64,000 nt of DNA from contig JBHEOO010000002.1 of NCBI GenBank assembly GCA_046260765.1, forward strand, positions 71,817 to 135,816, given 5' to 3'. The notes under the pieces were generated by a model. It worked only from the letters and a program-made list of their open reading frames with translations, made no database searches and was not told the origin of the DNA. Shown one piece after another: positions 41,914 through 51,030 of the stretch. The first letter of the stretch is position 1. Every line of letters begins with the position of its first letter. Source of the DNA: Chromatocurvus sp046260765 (GTDB taxonomy: Bacteria > Pseudomonadota > Gammaproteobacteria > Pseudomonadales > Halieaceae). Both the position numbers and the translations under genes were made by a program.

Positions 41914-42284
41914 TTGTCTGCGTTGCTGGCCTGGTATTCACGAATCTGGGTGTTGAACTCGCCAGCGACGCTCTCTTCCTTCGCTACCGCGGTATTGTAA
42001 TCTTCAACGGCTTTTGAATAGGTCGCCATTGCCTTGGCAGCCTGGGTCTTGTTATCTGCGTTCTTTGCGTCAGCTTCCGCTTCTGTGAACACTGCCTCGA
42101 GGCACTTCAGGTACTCCATATTGGCGGCCTGGAAGGCTTTGACCGATTCCTGCCCGTCTACCATTTCCTGCATGCTGGCGTTTGCGCCATCGGGTATATT
42201 TGGCTCATCAGGGGCCTCGCAGTCGGCGTAGGAAGCTGTGGCGCCCATCGCAACGACCAGAATTGCACTCTTTACGATGTTCAT
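41910..42284 (-). CDS. Small secreted protein, unknown function
   Basis: A 124-residue protein with a signal peptide (MNIVKSAILVVAMGATASYA, cleavage likely before DCEAPDEP). The mature part is Ala/Glu-rich and mostly helical, with two cysteines (in DCEAPDE and YLKCLEAV) that could form a disulfide, followed by a heptad-like helix AKAMATYSKAVEDYNTAVAKEE. A very strong GGAGGAGAGG ribosome site precedes the ATG, suggesting high expression. I do not recognise a named domain; it probably resides in the periplasm. Confidence 0.8.
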   Translation of the reverse strand: MNIVKSAILVVAMGATASYADCEAPDEPNIPDGANASMQEMVDGQESVKAFQAANMEYLKCLEAVFTEAEADAKNADNKTQAAKAMATYSKAVEDYNTAVAKEESVAGEFNTQIREYQASNADN

Positions 42285-42337
42285 TGACCTCTCCTCCTGT
42301 TTATTCTGCTGCGTTTTTACCGGTTGCCTGTTACGCG

Positions 42338-43732
42338 TCAGCTCTTCCCAACCCAGAGTTTAGGCAGTTTATGCTCCCTTTCAAGCTGGTCTGCAACGCG
42401 GTCGGCTGTCGACTTGTCGGCCAGCCCGATGACGCGGACGCGGTGTATTGTTCTGCCCTGTGATCTTGCATCCTGCACGACTACCTTGCCGCTGTCGACC
42501 TTCAGGCGACCCGCCCAGCGGCGCGCGTCATCGATGCGTGCGTAGGATCCAAAGTTGACGAACCAGTCGCCTGCGGCGGCGGACGATGTGGTAGCGTTGC
42601 TTCCGCGCGCTGCGGCCGCGGCGGCTTCCTGAGCTGCAGCGACGGCAGTCTCGACTTCCTTCTCCTGTTCCTCAAGGCTTGCCTCCAGGGCACGCATCGC
42701 TGCCTGCATGTCGGCATTCTCCGCTTGCAGGGCGCTCAGCTCGGACTCCAGGGCCATTTTTTCCTGCTCCGTTGCCCGTTGCGCTTCGCGGGCCGCTCTT
42801 GCCTCCTCCGGGCTCACGGTTGTGGCCAGTTGTGCCTGAAGCTGGCGAATGTCGTCTTCCAGCGCCGAGCGTTCGCTGATTACGCCATAGCCGCCCACTG
42901 CGAGCAGAACGACGGCAACGGCTGCAATGGCAAGCATGGCGATCGGCCAGCGTCTTGAGCCGCTGTCCCCTTGCGGTGCGTCTGGCGCGTGTCCGCGTAC
43001 AGCGCTACTCCCTGCGGTATACGGCGGGCTGCTTTCTCCCGTAACAGCGACCGGGGGGACTGATTCGTCGCTCCAGGAATCGTCCTCCGAGTCCATGCTG
43101 CTGTTATCGCGCCAGTCGTCCCGACTGTCGTCCTGACTGTCTTTTTGCCGCTGGTAGGGAGGGTCCTCGGCAGGACTCGCCTCGCGGGGAAGTGGTTCGC
43201 GGGGCAGAGGGTCACCGAAGAACGGATCGTCGCGAGAAGGGTGGCCGGCATCCCGGTGGCCGGGAAGCCGATCTTCGGGAAGCCGGTCGTCATCTTCATC
43301 GAAAGCGTATTCTTCGTTAAAAGAGTCCTCGGAATCCGAATCCATGAAATCGCGACTCTCCAGGGAGGTGCCGTCCCTCGCCGTAGGCTCTGTGCTCGTG
43401 GGCGGAAGCGGTTCCTCTGGTGACGCCGGATAGGGGTCGTCGCCGAGTTCATCCAGCTCTCGTGCCGCCAGGCGGTTCAGGTCGTCGTTATCTGCCGAGG
43501 GTGCCTCCCAGTCGGGCATGGAGCCGGGGTCACTGCCATCGTCGTCCCATTCCGGCACCGCGGGATATTCCCGCTCTTCAGGAAAACCGGGTTCGCTCCG
43601 GGGAGGGTCTGCACCGAAAATCTCGTCCTCGTCGCGATCGGTAAGGGGGCCGGATGCGTCGTCATCATCGCGATCGATCCATTCTACACCGTCATCGAAA
43701 GGCGGTTTGCCCTTGTCGTCTTTACCCGTCAT
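42338..43732 (-). CDS. Acidic single-pass SPOR-domain protein
   Basis: A 464-residue protein in four parts: a very acidic, Asp/Glu/Pro/Ser-rich, disordered cytoplasmic region (about 1-260), one membrane helix (about 262-285), a coiled coil (about 287-370) and a C-terminal SPOR domain (about 387-461, WFVNFGSYARIDDARRWAGRL). SPOR domains bind denuded peptidoglycan, often at the septum, so a cell-division or envelope role is inferred. The start at 43732 (MTGKDDKGK) is preferred; the frame is open to 43801. It is divergent from uvrD. Confidence 0.82.
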   Translation of the reverse strand: MTGKDDKGKPPFDDGVEWIDRDDDDASGPLTDRDEDEIFGADPPRSEPGFPEEREYPAVPEWDDDGSDPGSMPDWEAPSADNDDLNRLAARELDELGDDPYPASPEEPLPPTSTEPTARDGTSLESRDFMDSDSEDSFNEEYAFDEDDDRLPEDRLPGHRDAGHPSRDDPFFGDPLPREPLPREASPAEDPPYQRQKDSQDDSRDDWRDNSSMDSEDDSWSDESVPPVAVTGESSPPYTAGSSAVRGHAPDAPQGDSGSRRWPIAMLAIAAVAVVLLAVGGYGVISERSALEDDIRQLQAQLATTVSPEEARAAREAQRATEQEKMALESELSALQAENADMQAAMRALEASLEEQEKEVETAVAAAQEAAAAAARGSNATTSSAAAGDWFVNFGSYARIDDARRWAGRLKVDSGKVVVQDARSQGRTIHRVRVIGLADKSTADRVADQLEREHKLPKLWVGKS

Positions 43733-43890
43733 GTCGATGCTTGCCTGTAGACCGCGTTGTGGCCAGATGGTACCAGAGGGTTCTGTCTCTGCCCACGGCA
43801 ATGCGTTGCCTGCCGCACTCCATACAAGGTGTTGCGCCCGGAAGGCAGCGAATTCGTGAGCGCGTCGGACAACTGGGCTAGAATGCGCGC

Positions 43891-46041
43891 ATGGACGTCA
43901 CCGACATACTCTCTCCCCTTAATGATGCACAGCGCGATGCCGTTGCCGCCGACAGCGGCAACCTGCTGGTGCTGGCGGGTGCCGGCAGTGGCAAGACGCG
44001 CGTTCTTGTCCATCGTATCGCCTGGCTGATCCGGGCCGAGGGTCTGTCGCCGCAGACCATTCTGGCGGTGACCTTCACCAACAAGGCAGCGCGGGAAATG
44101 CGCGGCCGCATAGAGGAAATGCTGGCCATCCCCGCCCACGGCATGTGGGTCGGCACTTTCCACGGACTCGCCCACCGCTTATTGAAGGCGCACTGGCGGG
44201 ACGCCGGTCTCGTGCAGAATTTCCAGATTCTGGACAGTGACGATCAGCTGCGACTGATCAAGCGCGTATGCCGCGAACTGCAGCTCGACGAGTCGCGCTG
44301 GCCGCCGCGGCAGGCGCAGTGGTTCATCAATGCACAGAAGGATGAGGGGCTGCGCGCTGCGCATATTGAACCAGCGCCGGCCGATCTGTTTCAGCAGACC
44401 ATGCTGCAGCTCTACGCAGCCTACGAGGCTGCCTGTGAGCGCGGTGGTCTGGTGGACTTCGCCGAGCTGCTGCTGCGAGCGCACGAACTGTGGCTGAAAA
44501 AGCCGGATGTTCTGGCGCACTACCAGCAGCGCTTCCGGCAGATACTGGTGGATGAATTCCAGGACACCAATACCATCCAGTATGCCTGGCTGCGGGTGCT
44601 GGCGGGCGGCAATATTCCAGTCGTCGCCGTGGGTGACGACGACCAGTCCATCTATGGCTGGCGCGGTGCGCGCATCGAGAACATCCAGCGCTTCGGCGAG
44701 GATTTTGCCGGCACCCGCGTCGTGCGACTGGAGCAGAATTACCGCTCTACCCAGACCATACTGCAGGCCGCGAATGGCGTCATCGCCCACAACAGTGGTC
44801 GCCTCGGCAAGGAGCTCTGGACCGCGGGCGAAGGCGGTGATCCGCTGCAGCTTTACGCGGGCTTCAACGAGCAGGACGAGGCGCGCTTCATTGTCGATCA
44901 GCTGGAAGACTGGCTCAGGCAGGGCAATGCGCGGTCTTCCGCCGCGATACTCTACCGCTCCAACGCCCAGTCACGTGTGCTGGAAGAGGCGCTCATCCGC
45001 GCCGCTGTGCCCTACCGCATCTATGGTGGGCAGCGCTTCTACGAGCGCATGGAAATACGCAATGCCATGGCCTATATGCGACTGCTGGTGAATCGCGGCG
45101 ATGATGCGGCGATGGAGCGGGTCATCAATACGCCGCCGCGCGGTATTGGCGGCAAGACGCTGGACACACTGCGCTCACTGGCGCGGGAGCGCGATGTCTC
45201 TCTGTGGCACGCGATGGCCATTGTGGGCGAGGAGAAGATGCTGCCGGCCCGCGCCCTCGGTGCCCTCGATGGCTTTCGCGTGCTGGTGGATGAGCTCGAC
45301 AGTGGCACCGACGACATGACGCTGGAGGCTCTCACAGAGCGCGTCATCGAGGCGTCGGGCCTGCTGGATCAGTACAGGAAAGAAAAGGGAGAAAAAGGTC
45401 AGGCACGGGTGGAAAACCTCGAGGAGCTGGTGTCGGCAGGACGACAGTTCGGCGCGGTGGATGATGATCGGTCGCCGCTGCAGCAGTTTCTCGACAACGC
45501 CGCCCTCGATGCCGGCGATAACCAGGCCGAGGCACACGAGGACAGCGTGCAGCTGATGACGCTGCACTCAGCCAAGGGGCTGGAGTTTCCGCTGGTTTTT
45601 CTGGCCGGCATGGAGGAAAACCTGTTCCCGCACCGCATGTCGCTCGAGGAGCCGGGGCGGCTCGAGGAGGAGCGCCGGCTGTGCTACGTGGGTATCACCC
45701 GCGCCATGCAGAAGCTGGTAATCACTTACGCGGAAACCCGCCGCATACACGGCAGCGAATCCTACAACCCGCCGTCGCGCTTTATCCGGGAGATTCCCGC
45801 CGAGCTGCTCCACGAGGTGCGCCTGCAGGCGGGACTCAGCCGGCCGGTGAGCGCGCTGTCCCGAGCAGCGGTGCCTGACAGCGGCTACAGCCTGGGACAG
45901 CGGGTGCTGCACCCGACCTTCGGCGAAGGTGTCGTGTTAAACTTCGAGGGACGGGGCGGCAGCGCGCGGGTCGAGGTCAATTTCGATGCCGAGGGCAGCA
46001 AGTGGCTCGTCCTGCAGTACGCAAAGCTGGAAGTGATGTAG
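43891..46041 (+). CDS. uvrD: DNA helicase II UvrD
   Basis: A 716-residue superfamily 1A helicase used in nucleotide excision and mismatch repair. Motif I LAGAGSGKTRVL, motif Ia AVTFTNKAAREMRGR, motif II VDEFQDTN, motif III VGDDDQSIYGWRGA, motif IV LEQNYRST and motif V MTLHSAKGLEFPLVF are all visible. The C-terminal HPTFGEGVVLNFEG tail distinguishes UvrD from Rep. I saw no clear LexA box in the 89 bp upstream of it. Confidence 0.96.
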   Translation: MDVTDILSPLNDAQRDAVAADSGNLLVLAGAGSGKTRVLVHRIAWLIRAEGLSPQTILAVTFTNKAAREMRGRIEEMLAIPAHGMWVGTFHGLAHRLLKAHWRDAGLVQNFQILDSDDQLRLIKRVCRELQLDESRWPPRQAQWFINAQKDEGLRAAHIEPAPADLFQQTMLQLYAAYEAACERGGLVDFAELLLRAHELWLKKPDVLAHYQQRFRQILVDEFQDTNTIQYAWLRVLAGGNIPVVAVGDDDQSIYGWRGARIENIQRFGEDFAGTRVVRLEQNYRSTQTILQAANGVIAHNSGRLGKELWTAGEGGDPLQLYAGFNEQDEARFIVDQLEDWLRQGNARSSAAILYRSNAQSRVLEEALIRAAVPYRIYGGQRFYERMEIRNAMAYMRLLVNRGDDAAMERVINTPPRGIGGKTLDTLRSLARERDVSLWHAMAIVGEEKMLPARALGALDGFRVLVDELDSGTDDMTLEALTERVIEASGLLDQYRKEKGEKGQARVENLEELVSAGRQFGAVDDDRSPLQQFLDNAALDAGDNQAEAHEDSVQLMTLHSAKGLEFPLVFLAGMEENLFPHRMSLEEPGRLEEERRLCYVGITRAMQKLVITYAETRRIHGSESYNPPSRFIREIPAELLHEVRLQAGLSRPVSALSRAAVPDSGYSLGQRVLHPTFGEGVVLNFEGRGGSARVEVNFDAEGSKWLVLQYAKLEVM

Positions 46042-46093
46042 CGCCGCCGGGGCGCCCGGCGCCCATTCGATAACAAACAATAACGGTAGCCAG

Positions 46094-47260
46094 ATGGTAA
46101 GTCAGCGATTACAACCGGTGGTCATTCTTGCGTTGGTCGGGGCCCTGGTGCTGGTGATCGGCCTGTGGGCGAAGGACCGCGCCACACGGCCGGATGCGGC
46201 GGGCGACGGTGGTACCGCGTACGCGGGTCGCGAGTATCAGTGGAAACTGGTGACAACCTGGCCGAAGAATCTGCCCGGGCTGGGCAAGGCGCCGGAAACC
46301 TTCGCCCGCATGGTTGGGGAAATGAGTGGCGGCCGTCTGACCGTGCGCGTGTACGGCGCCGGTGAAATTGTGCCGGCGATGGGCGTATTCGATGCCGTCT
46401 CTGGCGGTGTTGCCCAGGTGGGGCACGGCGCATCCTATTACTGGAAGGGCAAGATTCCCGCCGCGGTGTTCTTTACCGCGGTTCCCTTCGGCATGACCGC
46501 ACAGGAGATGAACGGCTGGCTGCACTACGGCGGCGGCGAGGCACTGTGGCGGGAGACCTACGCACCCTTCGGCGTCGTGCCCTTTGCCGGTGGCAGCACG
46601 GGCGTGCAGATGGCCGGCTGGTTCAACCGGGAGCTCAACTCGGCCGAAGACTTGAGGGGCCTGAAGATGCGCATACCGGGACTAGCCGGTGAGGTGTTCA
46701 GTGCCGCCGGTGGAACCGCAGTGAATATTCCCGGAGGAGAGATCTACACCTCCATGCAGACCGGTGTTATCGACGCAGTGGAATGGGTCGGCCCCTACAA
46801 CGACGCTGCGCTCGGGCTTCAGGAGGTCGCGAGATACTACTATTACCCGGGATGGCACGAGCCTGGCGCGATGCTGGAGCTCATCGTCAACCGTGAGGCG
46901 CTCCTATCTCTCCCTGAGGACCTGCAGGCGATCGTGCGCTACGCGGCCCGTGCAACCAATCAGGATATGCTGGATGAGGCCACGGCCCGCAATAATGCGT
47001 CGCTGCGAACGCTGGTCGACGTGCACGGCGCCGATCTGCGGGAACTGCCCGAGGACGTTCTGGATGTGCTATATCAGAACAGTCGTACGGTGATGCAGCG
47101 GCTCGTCGAGGGCGATCGCATGGCGCGCAAGGTGTACGAGTCGTTCAATCGTTTTCACGATGATGTGCGCGCCTATCACCGCATTTCCGAACAGGGCTAT
47201 ATCAACGTCCGCTCGCGGGCCTACGGTGAGTCTATTCCCGGCGTCAAGCCTTCCGACTGA
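46094..47260 (+). CDS. TRAP transporter substrate-binding protein (DctP family)
   Basis: A 388-residue extracytoplasmic solute receptor with an N-terminal membrane anchor or signal (about 8-26). The family blocks KLVTTWPKNLPGLG, LRGLKMRIPGLAGEV and SMQTGVIDAVEWVGPYND are clear; this subgroup (TakP-like) often binds 2-oxo or other carboxylic acids. It lies opposite to, and converges on, the membrane subunit genes dctQ and dctM, an unusual order. Its 3' end overlaps that of yciA by 17 bp. Confidence 0.9.
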   Translation: MVSQRLQPVVILALVGALVLVIGLWAKDRATRPDAAGDGGTAYAGREYQWKLVTTWPKNLPGLGKAPETFARMVGEMSGGRLTVRVYGAGEIVPAMGVFDAVSGGVAQVGHGASYYWKGKIPAAVFFTAVPFGMTAQEMNGWLHYGGGEALWRETYAPFGVVPFAGGSTGVQMAGWFNRELNSAEDLRGLKMRIPGLAGEVFSAAGGTAVNIPGGEIYTSMQTGVIDAVEWVGPYNDAALGLQEVARYYYYPGWHEPGAMLELIVNREALLSLPEDLQAIVRYAARATNQDMLDEATARNNASLRTLVDVHGADLRELPEDVLDVLYQNSRTVMQRLVEGDRMARKVYESFNRFHDDVRAYHRISEQGYINVRSRAYGESIPGVKPSD

Positions 47261-47642
47261 TCGTGCGCGTGCGGCGCTTGTCGTCGATCGCCACAAAAAT
47301 AAATTCGCCCTCTGTGACCTTGATCGGTTCGCCGTCGTGGGGTGAGTCTATCCACACTTCCACCACTATGCGGATAGAGCTGCGACCGATTTCAATCACA
47401 TCGCAGTAGCAGGTCACCACGGCGCCCACGTGGACCGGCGTGATGAAGGCCATGCCCTCAATGGCGACGGTGGCGACGCGGCCGCCGGCAACCTCGCGGG
47501 CGGTGATCGCTCCGGCCAGATCCATCTGCGATAGCAGCCAGCCACCAAAGATATCGCCGCTGGCGTTGGTGTCCTTCGGCATGGCGATGGTCTGCAGGGC
47601 CAGTTCGCCCTGGGGCGTCGGTGTGGAATCGATATCGTTCAT
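47244..47642 (-). CDS. yciA: Acyl-CoA thioesterase, YciA family
   Basis: A 132-residue hotdog-fold thioesterase hydrolysing acyl-CoAs. The catalytic-site block TNASGDIFGGWLLSQMDLAGAI and IEGMAFITPVHVGAVV are typical of YciA. It lies 20 bp downstream of dctM on the same strand and is probably co-transcribed with the TRAP subunits, which hints at fatty or carboxylic acid use but does not prove it. Confidence 0.92.
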   Translation of the reverse strand: MNDIDSTPTPQGELALQTIAMPKDTNASGDIFGGWLLSQMDLAGAITAREVAGGRVATVAIEGMAFITPVHVGAVVTCYCDVIEIGRSSIRIVVEVWIDSPHDGEPIKVTEGEFIFVAIDDKRRTRTISRKA

Positions 47643-47662
47643 GACGGCGTTCGCTCAGGTTG

Positions 47663-49027
47663 TCAGTGCTTCAGCTGCTCTGGCAGCCACGTGGCCAGCT
47701 GCGGCCAGCGCCACAACAGGACGATCACGAGCAATTGAATCACAATAAAGGGTATCACGCCGCGATAAATACTCAGGGTCGCTATGGATTCATCGGCGAC
47801 TCCGCGCAGGTAGAACAGGGCGAAGCCGAAGGGCGGCGTAAGGAAAGATGTCTGCAGGTTGATTGCGATCATGATGCCAAGCCAGACTGGATCCACCCCC
47901 ATGGCCAGCAGGATCGGGCCGACAATGGGCACCACCACGAACGTGATCTCTATGAAATCCAGAATGAAACCGAGCAGGAAGATAATCAGCATCACCACGA
48001 GGGTGGCGCCAAACACGCCGCCCGGCATGTCGGACAGAAAGCGGTGGATCAATTCCTCACCGCCGAAGCCGCGGAACACGAGTGAAAAAACCGCGGCACC
48101 GATCAGGATCATGAACACCATGGCGGTGATCTTGAGAGTGCTCTGCAGGACTTCCCGCAGTCGCGCCAGGCCCATTTCGCGTTTCAGTGATGCCAGCAGC
48201 CAGGCACCGAAGGCACCGACGCCCGCAGCCTCAGTCGGTGTGGCGGCCCCCGCGAGAATGGAGCCGAGCACCACTGCAATAAGGATGAGTGGCGGCAGCA
48301 GGCCCTTGATCAGCGCCCATGGGTCGAAGCGCTGGCGCTCTGCCGCCGGCATGAGGCCCGGCCTCAGCCAGGCGAGCACCAGAATGAACAGCGCGTAAAG
48401 CACTACCAGCAACATGCCCGGAATAATGGCGCCGATGAAAAGGTCGCCGACCGAGACTGTCTTCGGATTGAAGACATTCATCGACAGCTGCGCCTGCTGG
48501 TAGGCGCTGGAAATGATGTCGCCCAGCAGGACCAGGGCGATGGACGGTGGAATAATCTGGCCGAGGGTGCCCGTCGCGCAGATTGTGCCGGTGGCAACCG
48601 TCGGACTGTAGCCGGCCCGCTGCATGATCGGCAGAGACAGCAGGCCCATCGTCACCACGGTGGCGCCGACGATGCCGGTGCTCGCCGCGAGCAGCATGCC
48701 CACAAGAATAACCGACAGCGCGAGTCCGCCGCGGATGCCGCCGAGTAGACGCGACATGTTGTCCAGCAGCTCCTCTGCCACCCTGGACCGTTCCAGGATA
48801 ACCCCCATCAGCACGAACAGCGGCACGGCGATCAGCGTCGAGTTGCTCATGGTGCCGAACAGCCGCGACGGCAGCGCACTGAGGAAGCTGGCGTCGAAAA
48901 CCCCGGCAATGATGCCCCCCGCGGCAAACATCAGGGCGGTACCCGCCAGCGTGAACGCCACCGGGTAACCGAGCATAAGCAACAGGCATACGGCGGCGAA
49001 CAGCCACAGGGACAGCGTTCCCGCCAT
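47663..49027 (-). CDS. dctM: TRAP transporter large permease (DctM)
   Basis: A 454-residue inner-membrane protein with about a dozen hydrophobic helices, the ion-coupled transport subunit. Typical segments are TGIVGATVVTMGLLSLPIM, ATGTLGQIIPPSIALVL and the C-terminal LQTSFLTPPFGFALFYLRG. The ATG at 49027 overlaps the last base of the dctQ stop (TGATG). The same frame is open well upstream, but only as a shadow of dctQ. Confidence 0.94.
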   Translation of the reverse strand: MAGTLSLWLFAAVCLLLMLGYPVAFTLAGTALMFAAGGIIAGVFDASFLSALPSRLFGTMSNSTLIAVPLFVLMGVILERSRVAEELLDNMSRLLGGIRGGLALSVILVGMLLAASTGIVGATVVTMGLLSLPIMQRAGYSPTVATGTICATGTLGQIIPPSIALVLLGDIISSAYQQAQLSMNVFNPKTVSVGDLFIGAIIPGMLLVVLYALFILVLAWLRPGLMPAAERQRFDPWALIKGLLPPLILIAVVLGSILAGAATPTEAAGVGAFGAWLLASLKREMGLARLREVLQSTLKITAMVFMILIGAAVFSLVFRGFGGEELIHRFLSDMPGGVFGATLVVMLIIFLLGFILDFIEITFVVVPIVGPILLAMGVDPVWLGIMIAINLQTSFLTPPFGFALFYLRGVADESIATLSIYRGVIPFIVIQLLVIVLLWRWPQLATWLPEQLKH

Positions 49028-49542
49028 CAGCGAACGGCACTCTGCTGCAGCCGCGCCAGGTTGCGCAGAATCTCGGCAACGCCCTGCATCAGCAGGGTCA
49101 GCGCCATGGCCGGTATCAGTGACTTGAGCAGGAAAACGGCGGGGATTCCGCCGGAATCCATAGAGATTTCCCGAATGCGCCAGGCCTGAAGCACATACTC
49201 GCTGCTGATCATCATGATAAGGACGCACAGGGGCAGCAGGAAAATGATGCCCCCCAGCGCGTTCACCCAGGCCTGTGCGCTCGGGCTGAAGCGGCGGTAA
49301 AAGATATCCACGCGAACGTGGGCGTCGGTTTTCAGCGCATAGGCTGCACCGAGCATGAACAGTGTCGCGTGCATATAGGTCACCGCTTCCTGGCCCGCGA
49401 TGGAGCCGGTGTTGAAGCCATAGCGCATCACGACCACCACAGTGGTGAGAATCGCCATGGCCGCTGCCAGCCAGGCGATGATTTTTCCTGTCCATTCGGT
49501 GAAAGTGTCGATGGCACTCACCAGGCGCCCGCTCGCTGACAT
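49027..49542 (-). CDS. dctQ: TRAP transporter small permease (DctQ)
   Basis: A 171-residue four-helix membrane subunit that scaffolds DctM. The pattern RYGFNTGSIAGQEAVTYMHA and DAHVRVDIFYRRFSP matches the family signature. It is the first gene of the leftward dctQ-dctM-yciA group and is divergent from yaaA over 109 bp. Confidence 0.9.
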   Translation of the reverse strand: MSASGRLVSAIDTFTEWTGKIIAWLAAAMAILTTVVVVMRYGFNTGSIAGQEAVTYMHATLFMLGAAYALKTDAHVRVDIFYRRFSPSAQAWVNALGGIIFLLPLCVLIMMISSEYVLQAWRIREISMDSGGIPAVFLLKSLIPAMALTLLMQGVAEILRNLARLQQSAVR

Positions 49543-49651
49543 GTTGCGCTATGACCTTTTTGATTATTGGGGCGGAGGTTATCATAGTCCGCTGTTGCCG
49601 CCGAAGACCCTGCGCGCTCACGCGCGGCGCCCGCAGCAAGGAGCCTGTAAG

Positions 49652-50428
49652 ATGCTGACCGTGATTTCCCCTGCCAAGACACTGGATTTCGAGACGCCGC
49701 CCACCACCCGCAAGGCAAGCCAGCCCGAGTTCATCGAGCAGGCGGCATCTCTGGTAAATGACGCGCGCCAGCTGTCGCCGGAAGATATCCGCGGGCTCAT
49801 GGGCGTCAGTGAGAACATTGCGGATCTCAACCATCGGCGCTTCATGAACTGGCAGCAACCCTTCGATCTCGACAACGCCAAACAGGCGCTGCTGGCGTTC
49901 AAGGGCGACGTCTACACCGGGCTCGAAGCAGAGACCCTCAGCGCTGCAGAGCTCACCTTTGCGCAAAAGCATCTCAGAATCCTGTCCGGTCTGTATGGCG
50001 TGCTGCGCCCGCTGGACCTCATGCAGCCCTATCGACTGGAAATGGGCCTCAAGTTTGCCAACAGCCGCGGTGCTAATCTCTACCAGTTCTGGGGCGACAC
50101 TATCGCCGCGAGCCTGAACCGGCAGCTGAAGAAAACCGGCAGCGCCGTGCTTCTTAACCTGGCGTCCAACGAGTACTTCAAGGCGGTCTCCGCGGGCGCG
50201 TTGTATGCGGAGGTGATTACGCCGGTGTTCCGGGACCTGAAGAGCGGAAAATATCGTGTGATCAGCTTTTATGCGAAAAAGGCCCGCGGACAGATGGCGC
50301 GATACATCATCGAGAACGGTCTCGACGAGCCGGAGGACCTGAAGAAATACCGTGTCGGGGGCTATCGCTACAGCGCAAAGGAGTCGACCGCCCGGGAATG
50401 GGTATTCACCCGCGATACCCCGGCCTGA
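49652..50428 (+). CDS. yaaA: Peroxide stress protein YaaA
   Basis: A 258-residue YaaA/DUF328 protein; in E. coli it lowers free iron and protects DNA during peroxide stress. The family pattern MLTVISPAKTLDFE, DVYTGLEA, LRILSGLYGVLRPLDLMQPYRLEMG and NLASNEYFKAV is complete. The start at 49652 has AAGGAG eight bases upstream. The DUF938 gene follows after two bases. Confidence 0.95.
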   Translation: MLTVISPAKTLDFETPPTTRKASQPEFIEQAASLVNDARQLSPEDIRGLMGVSENIADLNHRRFMNWQQPFDLDNAKQALLAFKGDVYTGLEAETLSAAELTFAQKHLRILSGLYGVLRPLDLMQPYRLEMGLKFANSRGANLYQFWGDTIAASLNRQLKKTGSAVLLNLASNEYFKAVSAGALYAEVITPVFRDLKSGKYRVISFYAKKARGQMARYIIENGLDEPEDLKKYRVGGYRYSAKESTAREWVFTRDTPA

Positions 50429-50430
50429 CC

Positions 50431-51030
50431 ATGGATCAACTGCCCTTCTCGCCCGCCTGTGAAAACAACAAGGGCCCTATTCTGGCGCACCTGCAGCAGG
50501 AATTTGCCGACGATGTTCGCGCTGTTCTGGAGATCGGATCGGGCACGGGCCAGCATGCGCTGTGGTTTGCGCGTCATCTGCCCTGGCTCACCTGGCAGCC
50601 AACGGAGATGCCGGATTCGCTGGACACCCTGCGCCCGCGCTGCGCTGTGAGCGGGCTCGATAACCTGCTGGCGCCACAATCCCTCGACGTGTGCGCCGAG
50701 CCCTGGCCGCTACCCGTGCCCGACGCCGTTTTTACCGCGAACACGCTGCATATCATGGCGATGTCTGCCGTGGAGGCACTGTTCCGGAGTCTCCACCTGC
50801 ACGCCCCCACCGGGTGCCGTCTGGTGGTCTATGGCCCCTTCAATTACAACGGCAGGCACACATCCCCGAGCAACGCGCAATTCGATAAGTCCCTGCGCGC
50901 GCGCTCACCGCAAAGCGGCATTCGCGACATCGAGACTATCGACAGGCTGGCAGAGCTGGCGGGTTTCATGCAACAGGCAGATCACGCCATGCCAGCAAAC
51001 AATCGATTGATCGTCTGGCGGCGACGCTAA
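50431..51030 (+). CDS. DUF938 SAM-dependent methyltransferase-like protein
   Basis: A 199-residue protein of the DUF938 family, which has a class I methyltransferase fold. The SAM-binding loop is VLEIGSGTGQHALWFA, and FSPACENNKGPIL plus YGPFNYNGRHTSPSNAQFD are the family blocks. Substrate unknown. It is coupled to yaaA and converges, with a 4-bp overlap, on the next minus-strand gene. Confidence 0.88.
   Translation: MDQLPFSPACENNKGPILAHLQQEFADDVRAVLEIGSGTGQHALWFARHLPWLTWQPTEMPDSLDTLRPRCAVSGLDNLLAPQSLDVCAEPWPLPVPDAVFTANTLHIMAMSAVEALFRSLHLHAPTGCRLVVYGPFNYNGRHTSPSNAQFDKSLRARSPQSGIRDIETIDRLAELAGFMQQADHAMPANNRLIVWRRR

Noticed and set aside
46042..46093. A GC-rich inverted repeat after uvrD as a terminator.
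   Set aside because: There is no T-run after the hairpin, so an intrinsic terminator is not supported.
47421..47443. CACGTG palindromes that resemble parS near 47430 and 47690.
   Set aside because: The flanking bases do not match TGTTCCACGTGGAACA; only the central hexamer agrees.
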